Source of the DNA: JAQWQB01 sp047636995
GTDB lineage: Bacteria > Bacteroidota > Bacteroidia > Flavobacteriales_D > Sanyastnellaceae
DNA length: 64,000 nucleotides
Reading direction: 5' to 3'
NCBI GenBank assembly: GCA_047636995.1
Contig: JBLIGQ010000003.1
Span: forward strand, 1-64,000
The translations under genes and the position numbers were made by a program. The stretch's first letter is position 1. The number at the start of each line of letters is the position of its first letter. The notes beneath the pieces are model-generated. The model did no database searches. It saw nothing but the letters and a program-made list of their open reading frames with translations, and was not told where the DNA came from. Of this stretch, positions 53,052 through 60,739 are shown piece by piece.

Positions 53052-54071
53052 ATGATGTTGGCAAACTTTAAAATATTCTCACGAGTTTTCTTCTCGTTGG
53101 CACTGCTATTAGGTATTATTTTAGTTGGAAGCTTTGGGTATGTATACCTCGAGGGATACACTTTCTTGGAAGCCTTTTTCATGACCATTATTACCGTCTC
53201 AACGGTTGGTTACCAAGAGGTCAGGCCACTTTCTGATTCCGGAATGATTTTCACCAGTGTGCTCATACTTACAAGTATCGGTACATTTACTTATACCATT
53301 TCTGCCATCACGACTTATTTCGTTGCTGGTGAGTACAAAGACAAATTCAAAGCTGCAAAGTTGGAAAAGAAAATAAGTTCAATGCAAGGCCACGTTATTG
53401 TTTGTGGCTTTGGTCGTGTAGGAGACATGGCCGTTCGTGAGTTACTAGACCACAACCTCAAAGTGGTTATTGTAGAGGCCAATGATGATAAAATTGATAT
53501 TCTCGATGAGAATCCACATCTCATTTACATTAAAGGCAATGCAACAATAGATGATAACCTGGTTAAAGCAGGAATCCAGAACGCCACTTCAATCATTACA
53601 ACATTGCCAGATGATGCAGATAACTTATACGTGGTGTTAACCGCCCGTGAACTCAATCCTAAAATGACCATTATTAGTCGTGCTTCAAAAACGGCTTCAG
53701 TTAAGAAATTGAGAATTGCAGGGGCTGATAATGTTATTATGCCTGATAAAGTGGGTGGCGCTCACATGGCTTCATTAGTCACCACTCCAGATGTAATGGA
53801 CTTCCTAGATCACATCAGAATTCAAGGAGGCACAGACGTTAATTTAGAAGAGATTTCGTTTTCTGACTTGCCAGAAGACTTCCAGTTTCAAACGCTTGGA
53901 GAGCTAGATGTAAGGAATCGAATTGGAGTCAATATTATTGGATTTAAAATTGACAACGGCGAATATGTAATTAATCCAGGCTCTGAAACCCGCATTGTTC
54001 CGAATTCAAAATTATTCGTTCTAGGCAATAGAGATCAAATCAAGCTTTTAAATCGCATCTTCGGACTCTAA
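53052..54071 (+). CDS. Potassium channel with RCK/TrkA domains and GYQ filter
   Basis: Two membrane helices (about 8-30 and 66-90) flank a pore loop with the filter T-V-G-Y-Q-E (51-56). An RCK/TrkA-N NAD-binding Rossmann domain follows (about 112-230; G-F-G-R-V-G-D at 118-124, the glycine-rich loop, then E-A-N), and a TrkA-C domain (about 250-338). This is the MthK/Kch-type plan, a tetrameric channel gated by a ligand on the RCK ring. The filter has Gln where the classical motif has Gly, so selectivity could differ. Length 339 normal. Three bases separate it from the PspC gene. Confidence 0.88.
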   Translation: MMLANFKIFSRVFFSLALLLGIILVGSFGYVYLEGYTFLEAFFMTIITVSTVGYQEVRPLSDSGMIFTSVLILTSIGTFTYTISAITTYFVAGEYKDKFKAAKLEKKISSMQGHVIVCGFGRVGDMAVRELLDHNLKVVIVEANDDKIDILDENPHLIYIKGNATIDDNLVKAGIQNATSIITTLPDDADNLYVVLTARELNPKMTIISRASKTASVKKLRIAGADNVIMPDKVGGAHMASLVTTPDVMDFLDHIRIQGGTDVNLEEISFSDLPEDFQFQTLGELDVRNRIGVNIIGFKIDNGEYVINPGSETRIVPNSKLFVLGNRDQIKLLNRIFGL

Positions 54072-54110
54072 CCCAACCCAACCGAACCCAATATATGCCA
54101 ATCTGAATGA

Positions 54111-54129
54111 TTGGTTATATTTGAACCAA
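54111..54129 (+). promoter_or_regulatory. Inverted repeat overlapping the AGCS symporter -7 element
   Basis: TTGGTT (54111-54116), seven bases, AACCAA (54124-54129): perfect inverted arms. The spacer plus part of the first arm contains TATATTTG (54116-54123), a -7 match 20 bases before the ATG at 54144. A regulator site is possible. Upstream, 54071-54092 is a run of AACCC/AACCG pentamers. Confidence 0.4.
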
Positions 54130-54143
54130 CCAAAACATATTTC

Positions 54144-56030
54144 ATGTCCTTTTTTAAGATTAAATCATTTCTCACATTGCTTTTTGTTACAGCTTCAATT
54201 ACGAGTTGGTCAAGTGATTCTGATGAAACAAAAGAAGTAACGCTAGATGATCGCATTAATAGTGTGATGGAGCCGGTTACGAAGGTTGTAGGAGACGTAA
54301 TCTTTTTCTCACTGCCAATAGGAGAAGAGGTTGTGGTTCAAAAATGGGACGAAAAAACAAAGCGCTATAGAATGGTGCTTGACGGAACAATTCCAGAAGC
54401 AGAAGTTGACCAAGATTCAGATGCCCTAAAGAATGTTCCTATCTTTTTAACGAGCACTGAGCAGGGGATGATGCTTAATTACTCTGTTGTGCAAGGCAAA
54501 GACACTTCTAATTTTGAGACCGCTTATACAAGCGTCGGAACAGAGAAGCTGATTGACATTCCTGGCGGACAAACGACCATAACCTTAAGTGGGCCTGCCG
54601 CTTCATTTGCGCCCGGATCGAAGTACAAGATTGAACATAAGAACATTACTATTCCTTTCGTGCTAATTTGGCTTGTGATTGGTGCTGTGTTCTTTACGCT
54701 CTTTTTTAGATTCATAAACATTAGTGGATTCAAACATGCGCTCGATGTGGTGAGAGGGAGATTCGATGACCCCAATGATCAAGGTGAGGTTTCTCACTTT
54801 CAAGCCTTAACGGCCGCACTTTCAGGAACAGTTGGTATTGGAAACATTGCAGGTGTTGCTGTAGCAGTATCCCTTGGTGGAGCAGGAGCAACATTCTGGA
54901 TGATTGTAGCTGGATTGCTAGGCATGAGTACCAAATTTATCGAATGCACACTAGGTGTGAAATACAGAAAGTTAAACGTTGACGGAAGTGTCTCAGGTGG
55001 TCCAATGTACTACCTGTCCAACGGGTTGAAGAACAAAGGACTCGGGAAACTAGGGAAAGTATTGGCAGTTCTTTTTGCCGTTGCGTGCATTGGTGGTTCT
55101 TTTGGAGGTGGAAACATGGTGCAGATCAACCAGGCAACAGCCTTGCTTACAGACGCTACAGGTGGCGTAGACTCCATCTTTTTCGAACGTGGATGGATAT
55201 TCGGAGTGTTAATGTCTGCGATTGTTGGTGTAATCATTATCGGTGGAATTAAGTCTATTGCGAAAGTGACAGACAAAGTAGTGCCCTTCATGGTTGGGAT
55301 TTATGTGATTGCTTCATTGATTGTTCTCGCAATGAATTTCACAGAGATTCCTGCCGCTTTTGGTAAAATCTTTAGTGGTGCTTTTAATTCTGAAGCCATG
55401 TATGGTGGATTGATTGGAGTTCTAATTCAAGGTTTCAGAAGAGCAGCCTTTTCAAACGAGGCCGGAATTGGTTCCGCATCCATCGCTCACTCTGCAGCTA
55501 AAACAGACGAGCCTATTTCTGAAGGACTTGTTTCATTGTTAGAGCCATTCATTGATACGGTTGTTATTTGTACAATGACGGCCTTGGTAATTGTGATTTC
55601 AGATTACGGAGATTTTACCGCTACGCAGGTATTCATCAACGAAAAAGCAGGTGACCTTGACGCCATTGGTTTAACTAGTAGTGCTTTCGCTAGTTCGATT
55701 TCCTGGTTTCCATATGTCTTGACGGTAGCGGTAATCCTCTTTGCTCTATCTACAATGATTTCATGGTCTTACTATGGCCTCAAAGCTTGGACGTATATTT
55801 TTGGTGAAGGACGAATCAGTAACATTTCATACAAAGCAATTTTTTGTATTATGGTAGTTATTGGTTCTGCAATTAGTGCGAAACAGGTTTTTGATTTTGG
55901 TGACGCCATGATTTTTGCCATGTGTTTCCCTAACATCTTTGGTCTTTATCTTTTGGCTCCAGAGGTTCTAAAAGACCTCAGGTCTTATATGAGTCGTGTG
56001 AAGTCGGGAGAAATTAAACGCTATAGCTAA
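54144..56030 (+). CDS. Sodium:alanine symporter (AGCS family) with N-terminal insert
   Basis: Na+-driven amino-acid uptake (alanine or glycine). Start ATG 54144 is Met12 of the longest frame, where a signal-like hydrophobic segment begins. The transport core starts near residue 172 (F-V-L-I-W-L-V-I-G-A-V-F-F-T-L-F-F), with about ten helices. Family phrases include G-T-V-G-I-G-N-I-A-G-V-A-V-A (about 225-238) and S-N-E-A-G-I-G-S-A (about 430-438). Between the first short helix and the usual core there is an extra soluble stretch of about 110 residues, not common in AGCS proteins. Single gene. Confidence 0.88.
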   Translation: MSFFKIKSFLTLLFVTASITSWSSDSDETKEVTLDDRINSVMEPVTKVVGDVIFFSLPIGEEVVVQKWDEKTKRYRMVLDGTIPEAEVDQDSDALKNVPIFLTSTEQGMMLNYSVVQGKDTSNFETAYTSVGTEKLIDIPGGQTTITLSGPAASFAPGSKYKIEHKNITIPFVLIWLVIGAVFFTLFFRFINISGFKHALDVVRGRFDDPNDQGEVSHFQALTAALSGTVGIGNIAGVAVAVSLGGAGATFWMIVAGLLGMSTKFIECTLGVKYRKLNVDGSVSGGPMYYLSNGLKNKGLGKLGKVLAVLFAVACIGGSFGGGNMVQINQATALLTDATGGVDSIFFERGWIFGVLMSAIVGVIIIGGIKSIAKVTDKVVPFMVGIYVIASLIVLAMNFTEIPAAFGKIFSGAFNSEAMYGGLIGVLIQGFRRAAFSNEAGIGSASIAHSAAKTDEPISEGLVSLLEPFIDTVVICTMTALVIVISDYGDFTATQVFINEKAGDLDAIGLTSSAFASSISWFPYVLTVAVILFALSTMISWSYYGLKAWTYIFGEGRISNISYKAIFCIMVVIGSAISAKQVFDFGDAMIFAMCFPNIFGLYLLAPEVLKDLRSYMSRVKSGEIKRYS

Positions 56031-56036
56031 CAGCAA

Positions 56037-56975
56037 ATGAGCTGGAGGAAGAAACTTAGTTTCCTGTCCTTCACACGCAATGAAAGAGCTGGGAGCATTT
56101 CGCTTTTGGTCCTAATCATTCTATTTATTCTAATTCAGCATTATGTTGCCGGATTGGCGAAGCCGTTGTGGAAGCCAACGGAAGAGGATATTCTTGCCTA
56201 TGTTCAATCAGTTGAGCCGAATGAACCTGGCAGTGTTTCTGCTGAAAAGGGATTCGCCGAAAAGGCAAAAGACACGAAGAAAGAGGCTCATTTTCCCTTC
56301 GACCCGAATACAATCGATGATGAGGAGTGGGGGCAGCTGGGGCTTTCGCGAAAGCAGATTATTTCGCTTCGAAAATACATGTCGTTTGGCTATCCATTCA
56401 AGAAGAAGGAAGATCTGAAAAAAGTCTATGTTCTTGATTCTCTGTGGTTAGACCGACACTGGGATGAAATCGAGATCAAAAAACAGAAGATTAAAGAAGC
56501 ACCTGAATGGAAGCGGGATTTCAAGAAGGAGCATGCAACAACCAAGTCGGAACCCATACAGGTAAATATCAATTTGGCTGATACACTGGAGTTAACAGCT
56601 GTTCATGGAATAGGAAGTTATTCAGCACGTAAAATATGGAAGTTCCGCGAGGCCCTGGGCGGATTTATAAACTTGGATCAGCTCGGTGAGGTCTACGGCC
56701 TTCGTGAAGAGGCTGTTCAAGCAATAAGAGCGGTTTCAGTGCTAGATTCAAATGCACTAAAGTCATTGAGTATAAACCAGTCCAACAAGGAGGCGTTGGC
56801 TATGCACCCCTACTGCACATGGAAGGTTGCCGAAGCAATTGTGAAATACAGAGATCAACATGGCCCATTTACTGAGTTAGATGAACTAAAACAGATCTAC
56901 ATCATTACAGATAGTATCTTTGTGAAATTGAAACCCTATTTGACTGTCGAACATGAGCCTCCAAGAGAAGATTAA
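56037..56975 (+). CDS. Membrane-anchored helix-hairpin-helix protein (ComEA-like)
   Basis: One membrane helix (about 22-38), then three HhH units: about 80-130 (L-S-R-K-Q-I-I-S-L-R-K), 170-225 (G-I-G-S-Y-S-A-R-K-I-W-K-F-R-E) and 245-300 (T-W-K-V-A-E-A-I-V-K-Y-R-D). HhH units bind DNA backbone without sequence preference; in the ComEA family this serves DNA uptake. Here the role, DNA uptake or chromosome/envelope contact, is open. It overlaps apt by 23 bases. Confidence 0.82.
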   Translation: MSWRKKLSFLSFTRNERAGSISLLVLIILFILIQHYVAGLAKPLWKPTEEDILAYVQSVEPNEPGSVSAEKGFAEKAKDTKKEAHFPFDPNTIDDEEWGQLGLSRKQIISLRKYMSFGYPFKKKEDLKKVYVLDSLWLDRHWDEIEIKKQKIKEAPEWKRDFKKEHATTKSEPIQVNINLADTLELTAVHGIGSYSARKIWKFREALGGFINLDQLGEVYGLREEAVQAIRAVSVLDSNALKSLSINQSNKEALAMHPYCTWKVAEAIVKYRDQHGPFTELDELKQIYIITDSIFVKLKPYLTVEHEPPRED

Positions 56976-57480
56976 GTTAGCTGTGAGAAATGTGCCTGAT
57001 TTTCCAAAGCCAGGTATACAATTTAAGGACATTACGACCTTGCTTATAGATCCAGTTTTGTGCGAAGAGGTGCTCGATGAGTTGGAGAAGGCTACTCCTA
57101 AAGGTATTACAGCCGTTATTGGTGTTGAAAGCAGAGGGTTTATCTTTGGATTTCCGCTAGCATTGAGGTTGGGTATTCCTTTTATTCCTGTTCGAAAGGC
57201 AGGAAAGCTTCCTGCAGATACAATCTCACAATCCTATGACTTGGAATATGGAAGCGCAGTAATAGAGATGCACAAAGACGCTTTGACAGCAGAAGATAAG
57301 GTGTTAGTGCACGATGATCTCTTGGCTACAGGAGGTACGGCATTGGCTGCAGCTGATCTGGTGAGACAAACGGGTGCTGAGGTTTGTGGGTTTTCATTTG
57401 TTTTAGGGTTGGATGAATTGAAGGGCGAAGGATTTCTGCAACCTACGACCCGAAATATTACTATTTTAGCTCGCTGTTAA
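56953..57480 (+). CDS. apt: Adenine phosphoribosyltransferase
   Basis: Salvages adenine to AMP with PRPP. Family marks: F-P-K-P-G-I-Q-F-K-D-I-T-T (about 17-29), G-V-E-S-R-G-F-I-F-G (about 57-66), and the PRPP-binding V-L-V-H-D-D-L-L-A-T-G-G-T (about 118-130). Length 175 is usual. Its start lies within the HhH gene. Confidence 0.97.
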   Translation: MSLQEKIKLAVRNVPDFPKPGIQFKDITTLLIDPVLCEEVLDELEKATPKGITAVIGVESRGFIFGFPLALRLGIPFIPVRKAGKLPADTISQSYDLEYGSAVIEMHKDALTAEDKVLVHDDLLATGGTALAAADLVRQTGAEVCGFSFVLGLDELKGEGFLQPTTRNITILARC

Positions 57481-57526
57481 ACGAAAACAGACAAGAGCTG
57501 TTAACTAAGGACGAAAAATCAAAGAA

Positions 57527-58666
57527 ATGAACTTTGAAAAAAATGATAATCTGGAAATGATTGGTCAAATGGCCAAGGATTTCGCAGACAAAGAAATTCG
57601 TCCGCACTTCATGGAGTGGGATGAATCACAACATTTTCCTAAAGACCTTTTCCACAAATTAGGTGAGCTTGGAATGATGGGTGTTTTTGTGCCAGAAGAA
57701 TATGGAGGTGCGGGACTTGGATATTTTGAATACATCACTGTAATTCAGGAAATCTCTAAGGTTTGCGGTTCAATCGGTTTATCGGTTGCTGCTCACAACT
57801 CACTATGTACAGGTCATATTCTCGCTTTTGGAAATGAAGAGCAAAAGAAAAAGTATCTACCGAAACTTGCTTCTGGCGAATGGGTAGGAGCTTGGGGACT
57901 CACCGAAGCAAATACAGGATCTGATGCAATGCGCATGCAATGTGTGGCCAAGAAAGAAGGGAATGAATGGGTTTTGAATGGTACAAAGAACTGGATCACT
58001 CACGGAATCAGTGGTGATGTTGCAGTTGTTTTGGCAAGGACGGGTGATTTGCTTGATTCCCATGGAATCACTGCTTTCGTTGTTGAGCGAGGAACTCCAG
58101 GATTCAGAGGTGGAAAGAAAGAGAACAAGCTAGGAATGAGAGCAAGTGAAACTGCTGAACTCATTTTCGAAGATTGCAGAATTCCTGAAGAGAATGTGTT
58201 AGGGAATATAGGAGACGGATTTGTACAAGCGATGAAAATTCTTGATGGAGGACGGATTTCAATTGGAGCCTTAGCACTTGGTATTGCCAAGGGAGCAATG
58301 GAGGCCTCAGTTCAATATTCGAAAGAACGTGAGCAATTTGGGAAGCCTATTTCTTCGTTTCAAGCTATTTCGTTCAAGCTAGCCGATATGGCAACTGAAA
58401 TTGAAGCCGCTGAATTGCTGCTTTTGAATGCTGCAGACCTGAAGAACCGAGGGCAGAAGGTAACCAAGATTTCCGCTATGGCGAAGTACTACGCAAGTGA
58501 AGTAAGTGTGCGTGTTGCCACTGATGCGGTACAGATTTTTGGAGGATATGGATACACGAAAGACTTTCCAGTAGAGAAGTTCTACAGAGATTGTAAGTTG
58601 ACTACCATCGGCGAAGGGACCTCCGAAATACAAAAGTTGGTTATTTCTAGAGAAATTTTATCATAA
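57527..58666 (+). CDS. Acyl-CoA dehydrogenase
   Basis: FAD enzyme of the short/medium chain group. It shows W-G-L-T-E-A-N-T-G-S-D (about 123-133), the flavin/substrate W-I-T-H-G and the catalytic-region G-G-Y-G-Y-T-K-D-F-P-V-E (about 343-354) with G-E-G-T-S-E-I-Q (about 364-371). Length 379 is standard. Likely an entry step of fatty acid or branched-chain amino-acid breakdown; chain length cannot be told. Confidence 0.93.
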   Translation: MNFEKNDNLEMIGQMAKDFADKEIRPHFMEWDESQHFPKDLFHKLGELGMMGVFVPEEYGGAGLGYFEYITVIQEISKVCGSIGLSVAAHNSLCTGHILAFGNEEQKKKYLPKLASGEWVGAWGLTEANTGSDAMRMQCVAKKEGNEWVLNGTKNWITHGISGDVAVVLARTGDLLDSHGITAFVVERGTPGFRGGKKENKLGMRASETAELIFEDCRIPEENVLGNIGDGFVQAMKILDGGRISIGALALGIAKGAMEASVQYSKEREQFGKPISSFQAISFKLADMATEIEAAELLLLNAADLKNRGQKVTKISAMAKYYASEVSVRVATDAVQIFGGYGYTKDFPVEKFYRDCKLTTIGEGTSEIQKLVISREILS

Positions 58667-58669
58667 TCA

Positions 58670-58700
58670 TTTGCGCAAACACAAAGATTAATTATCTTTG
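58670..58700 (+). promoter_or_regulatory. Promoter of rpsU
   Basis: TTTG (58670-58673), 19-base spacer, TATCTTTG (58693-58700): exact Bacteroidota consensus, about 26 bases before the rpsU ATG. Confidence 0.75.
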
Positions 58701-58726
58701 CGGTCCAATTGAGTAACGACACTACT

Positions 58727-58918
58727 ATGTTAATTATACCAGTTAAAGAAGGCGAGAACATTGAACGCGCTCTTAAGAAGTTTAAGAAGAAGTTTGAACG
58801 TACAGGAACTATGCGTGCACTTCGTGCTCGTCAACAGTACATTAAGCCTTCTGTGGAACGTCGCGAGCAGCGCAAGAAAGCTGTTTACGTAACGAATTTG
58901 AGGAGAGAAGAGATATAA
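58727..58918 (+). CDS. rpsU: 30S ribosomal protein S21
   Basis: 63 residues from ATG 58727, starting M-L-I-I-P-V-K-E-G-E-N-I-E, the family start; a longer TTG-initiated frame (58709) is not supported. Basic helices K-K-F-K-K-K-F-E-R and R-R-E-Q-R-K-K complete the small protein that joins the 30S platform. Promoter at 58670, terminator at 58942. Confidence 0.96.
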   Translation: MLIIPVKEGENIERALKKFKKKFERTGTMRALRARQQYIKPSVERREQRKKAVYVTNLRREEI

Positions 58919-58941
58919 GTATTTATATATATTATATATTT

Positions 58942-58975
58942 AAGCGAAATTGGTTTAACCAGTTTCGCTTTTTTT
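58942..58975 (+). terminator. Terminator after rpsU
   Basis: AAGCGAAA (58942-58949) pairs with TTTCGCTT, with the inner TGGT/ACCA helix, followed by a T run. It ends exactly at the base before the xerC ATG. Confidence 0.9.
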
Positions 58976-59860
58976 ATGCCCGAAAAAGAAAAGTACTATC
59001 GCTATTTAAACTCAGAAAAGAGGGTGTCTCCGCACACATTGACGAGCTATACAAATGATCTAGAGCAGTTTTCTCTTTACATTACTCGGTACTACGGAGT
59101 TGCTCTGTTAGACGTTAAAACCATGCACATTCGATCGTGGTTTGCGGAATTAAAGGAAGGAGGGATGTCTTCCCGGTCCATCCATAGGAAAAGATCTACG
59201 CTTACCTCATTTTATAAATATGCACGGAGGGAACAATGGCTATTAGTAGATCCTGTTCGTCAAACAATTGCTCCAAAGAGCGAGAAACGTCTTCCTCAAT
59301 TTGTTGATGAAAAAGGGATGCGAGAACTGTTGGAGGAGCAGATTCCGAGAAATGGAGAGTTTCACAACGAACGAGACCATTTATTAATAACCTTATTGTA
59401 TGAATGTGGTATAAGAAGAGCAGAGCTTATTGGAATTAATGAGGCGGATGTAGACTTTTCTAAACAACAGTTAAAAGTGCTCGGGAAAAGAAACAAAGAG
59501 AGGTTGATTCCGTTGTCTAAGAAGACCGTCGAACAAGTAAGGGAATACATGAAAATCAAGCAAGAGATATTCGGGATGAAAAGCACCTTTTTGCTTTGCA
59601 CTGATAGAGGAGCTAGACTGTATCCAGCATTTGTTTATCGTAAAGTTAATTCTTACCTTGGAAAGGTGAGTACACTGGATAAAAGAAGTCCGCATATCTT
59701 AAGACATACTTTTGCAACACACCTATTGAACAACGGTGCGCAATTGAATACGGTTAAGGAGCTTTTAGGGCATGCGAGCTTATCTGCCACCCAAGTTTAT
59801 ACTCACAATACCATAGAGAAGCTCAAGTCAATTCACGAGCGTAATCACCCGAAAGGGTAA
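58976..59860 (+). CDS. xerC: Tyrosine site-specific recombinase, XerC-like
   Basis: N-terminal SAM-like core-binding domain (about 2-85; P-H-T-L-T-S-Y-x-N-D-L), then the catalytic domain with the conserved Arg (Y-E-C-G-I-R-R-A-E-L, about 143), H-I-L-R-H-T-F-A-T-H (about 240-249), G-H-A-S-L (about 265) and the nucleophile Tyr in V-Y-T-H (about 276). At 294 residues it is the usual Xer size, so chromosome dimer resolution is likely. Start directly follows the rpsU terminator, leaving no leader of its own. Confidence 0.9.
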   Translation: MPEKEKYYRYLNSEKRVSPHTLTSYTNDLEQFSLYITRYYGVALLDVKTMHIRSWFAELKEGGMSSRSIHRKRSTLTSFYKYARREQWLLVDPVRQTIAPKSEKRLPQFVDEKGMRELLEEQIPRNGEFHNERDHLLITLLYECGIRRAELIGINEADVDFSKQQLKVLGKRNKERLIPLSKKTVEQVREYMKIKQEIFGMKSTFLLCTDRGARLYPAFVYRKVNSYLGKVSTLDKRSPHILRHTFATHLLNNGAQLNTVKELLGHASLSATQVYTHNTIEKLKSIHERNHPKG

Positions 59861-59873
59861 AATCCATATTCCT

Positions 59874-60173
59874 ATGCAATTACAAGTTCACTCAATCCAT
59901 TTCGACGCAGATCAAAAACTGATTAGTTTCGTCCAAGAGAAAATAGAAAAGCTTTCGACCTTCCATGACCACATTGTAAGTGGAGAAGTATTTTTAAGAA
60001 TAGAGAATGCGGATAACAAGGAGAATAAGATTGCAGAAATTAAATTGAACGTACCCGGAAAAGAACTTTTTGCCAAGCGTCAGGGCAAATCTTTTGAAGA
60101 AGCTACTGATGATGCAGTAGAAGCTTTAAGGCGGCAAATCCTTAAGCAGCGAGACAAACAGCGTGCTTATTAA
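59874..60173 (+). CDS. hpf: Ribosome hibernation-promoting factor (short HPF/RaiA family)
   Basis: A 99-residue protein beginning M-Q-L-Q-V-H-S-I-H-F-D-A, with the strand/helix pattern of the HPF/YfiA N-domain and the ending A-L-R-R-Q-I-L-K. It binds the decoding site of idle ribosomes. It lacks the long C-terminal dimerisation domain, so it is of the short type. It lies 13 bases after xerC. Confidence 0.9.
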   Translation: MQLQVHSIHFDADQKLISFVQEKIEKLSTFHDHIVSGEVFLRIENADNKENKIAEIKLNVPGKELFAKRQGKSFEEATDDAVEALRRQILKQRDKQRAY

Positions 60174-60212
60174 GAAAAATGAAATTTGAAGAAAAAAATA
60201 TAGGCAGATAGT

Positions 60213-60242
60213 TTTGTCTACACGAAATCTTTACTACATTTG
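60213..60242 (+). promoter_or_regulatory. Promoter of the tRNA-tuf operon
   Basis: TTTG (60213-60216), 18-base spacer, TACATTTG (60235-60242): consensus promoter about 69 bases before tRNA-Thr. Confidence 0.75.
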
Positions 60243-60274
60243 CACTCCCTTTTAAACGAGGGGGTGTTTTTTTT
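60243..60274 (+). terminator. Terminator-like hairpin at the start of the tRNA-tuf transcript
   Basis: CACTCCCT (60243-60250) pairs with AGGGGGTG (60259-60266; one T-G wobble), followed by eight T (60267-60274). It begins right after the -7 element, so it would be the first structure of the nascent RNA. An attenuator or a terminator of upstream hpf transcripts are both possible. Confidence 0.5.
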
Positions 60275-60310
60275 GCCTAATCCAACGTGAGAAGGTCATT
60301 GAAATCATAA

Positions 60311-60384
60311 GCCGATGTAGCTCAGATGGCCAGAGCAGCTGACTTGTAATCAGCGGGTCGTGGGTTCGAATCCCTCCATCGGCT
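60311..60384 (+). tRNA. tRNA-Thr (anticodon TGT)
   Basis: Cloverleaf of 74 bases: acceptor GCCGATG/CATCGGC, anticodon loop CTTGTAA between GCTGA/TCAGC, T loop TTCGAAT. Discriminator T; CCA is not encoded. First of four tRNAs before tuf. Confidence 0.97.
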
Positions 60385-60415
60385 CTTTCTTTTTTAAACC
60401 ATGAAAAAGAAGTGA

Positions 60416-60498
60416 GGGGATACGCCGGAGTTGGAGAGCCGGGGCAGACTGTAAATCTGTTGTCTTAGACTGAATAGGTTCGAATCCTATTATCCCCA
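60416..60498 (+). tRNA. tRNA-Tyr (anticodon GTA)
   Basis: Class II tRNA of 83 bases with a long variable arm. Acceptor GGGGATA/TATCCCC, anticodon loop with GTA between CAGA-type stems, T loop TTCGAAT, discriminator A. Confidence 0.95.
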
Positions 60499-60544
60499 CA
60501 AGAATAACACTTATAGAGATTGTCAAAATGACTGTCTCTTATAA

Positions 60545-60617
<73 letters not shown>

Positions 60618-60621
60618 AAAA

Positions 60622-60693
60622 GCCGATGTAGCTCAGGGGTAGAGCGTTTCCTTGGTAAGGAAGAGGTCACGGGTTCAATTCCCGTCATTGGCT
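60622..60693 (+). tRNA. tRNA-Thr (anticodon GGT)
   Basis: 72-base cloverleaf: acceptor GCCGATG/CATTGGC (one G-T pair), anticodon loop TTGGTAA between TTTCC/GGAAG, T loop TTCAATT. Confidence 0.96.
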
Positions 60694-60739
60694 CTAAAAA
60701 AGAATAAGAACAAGCAACAATTAATTAAACATTCTGGCT

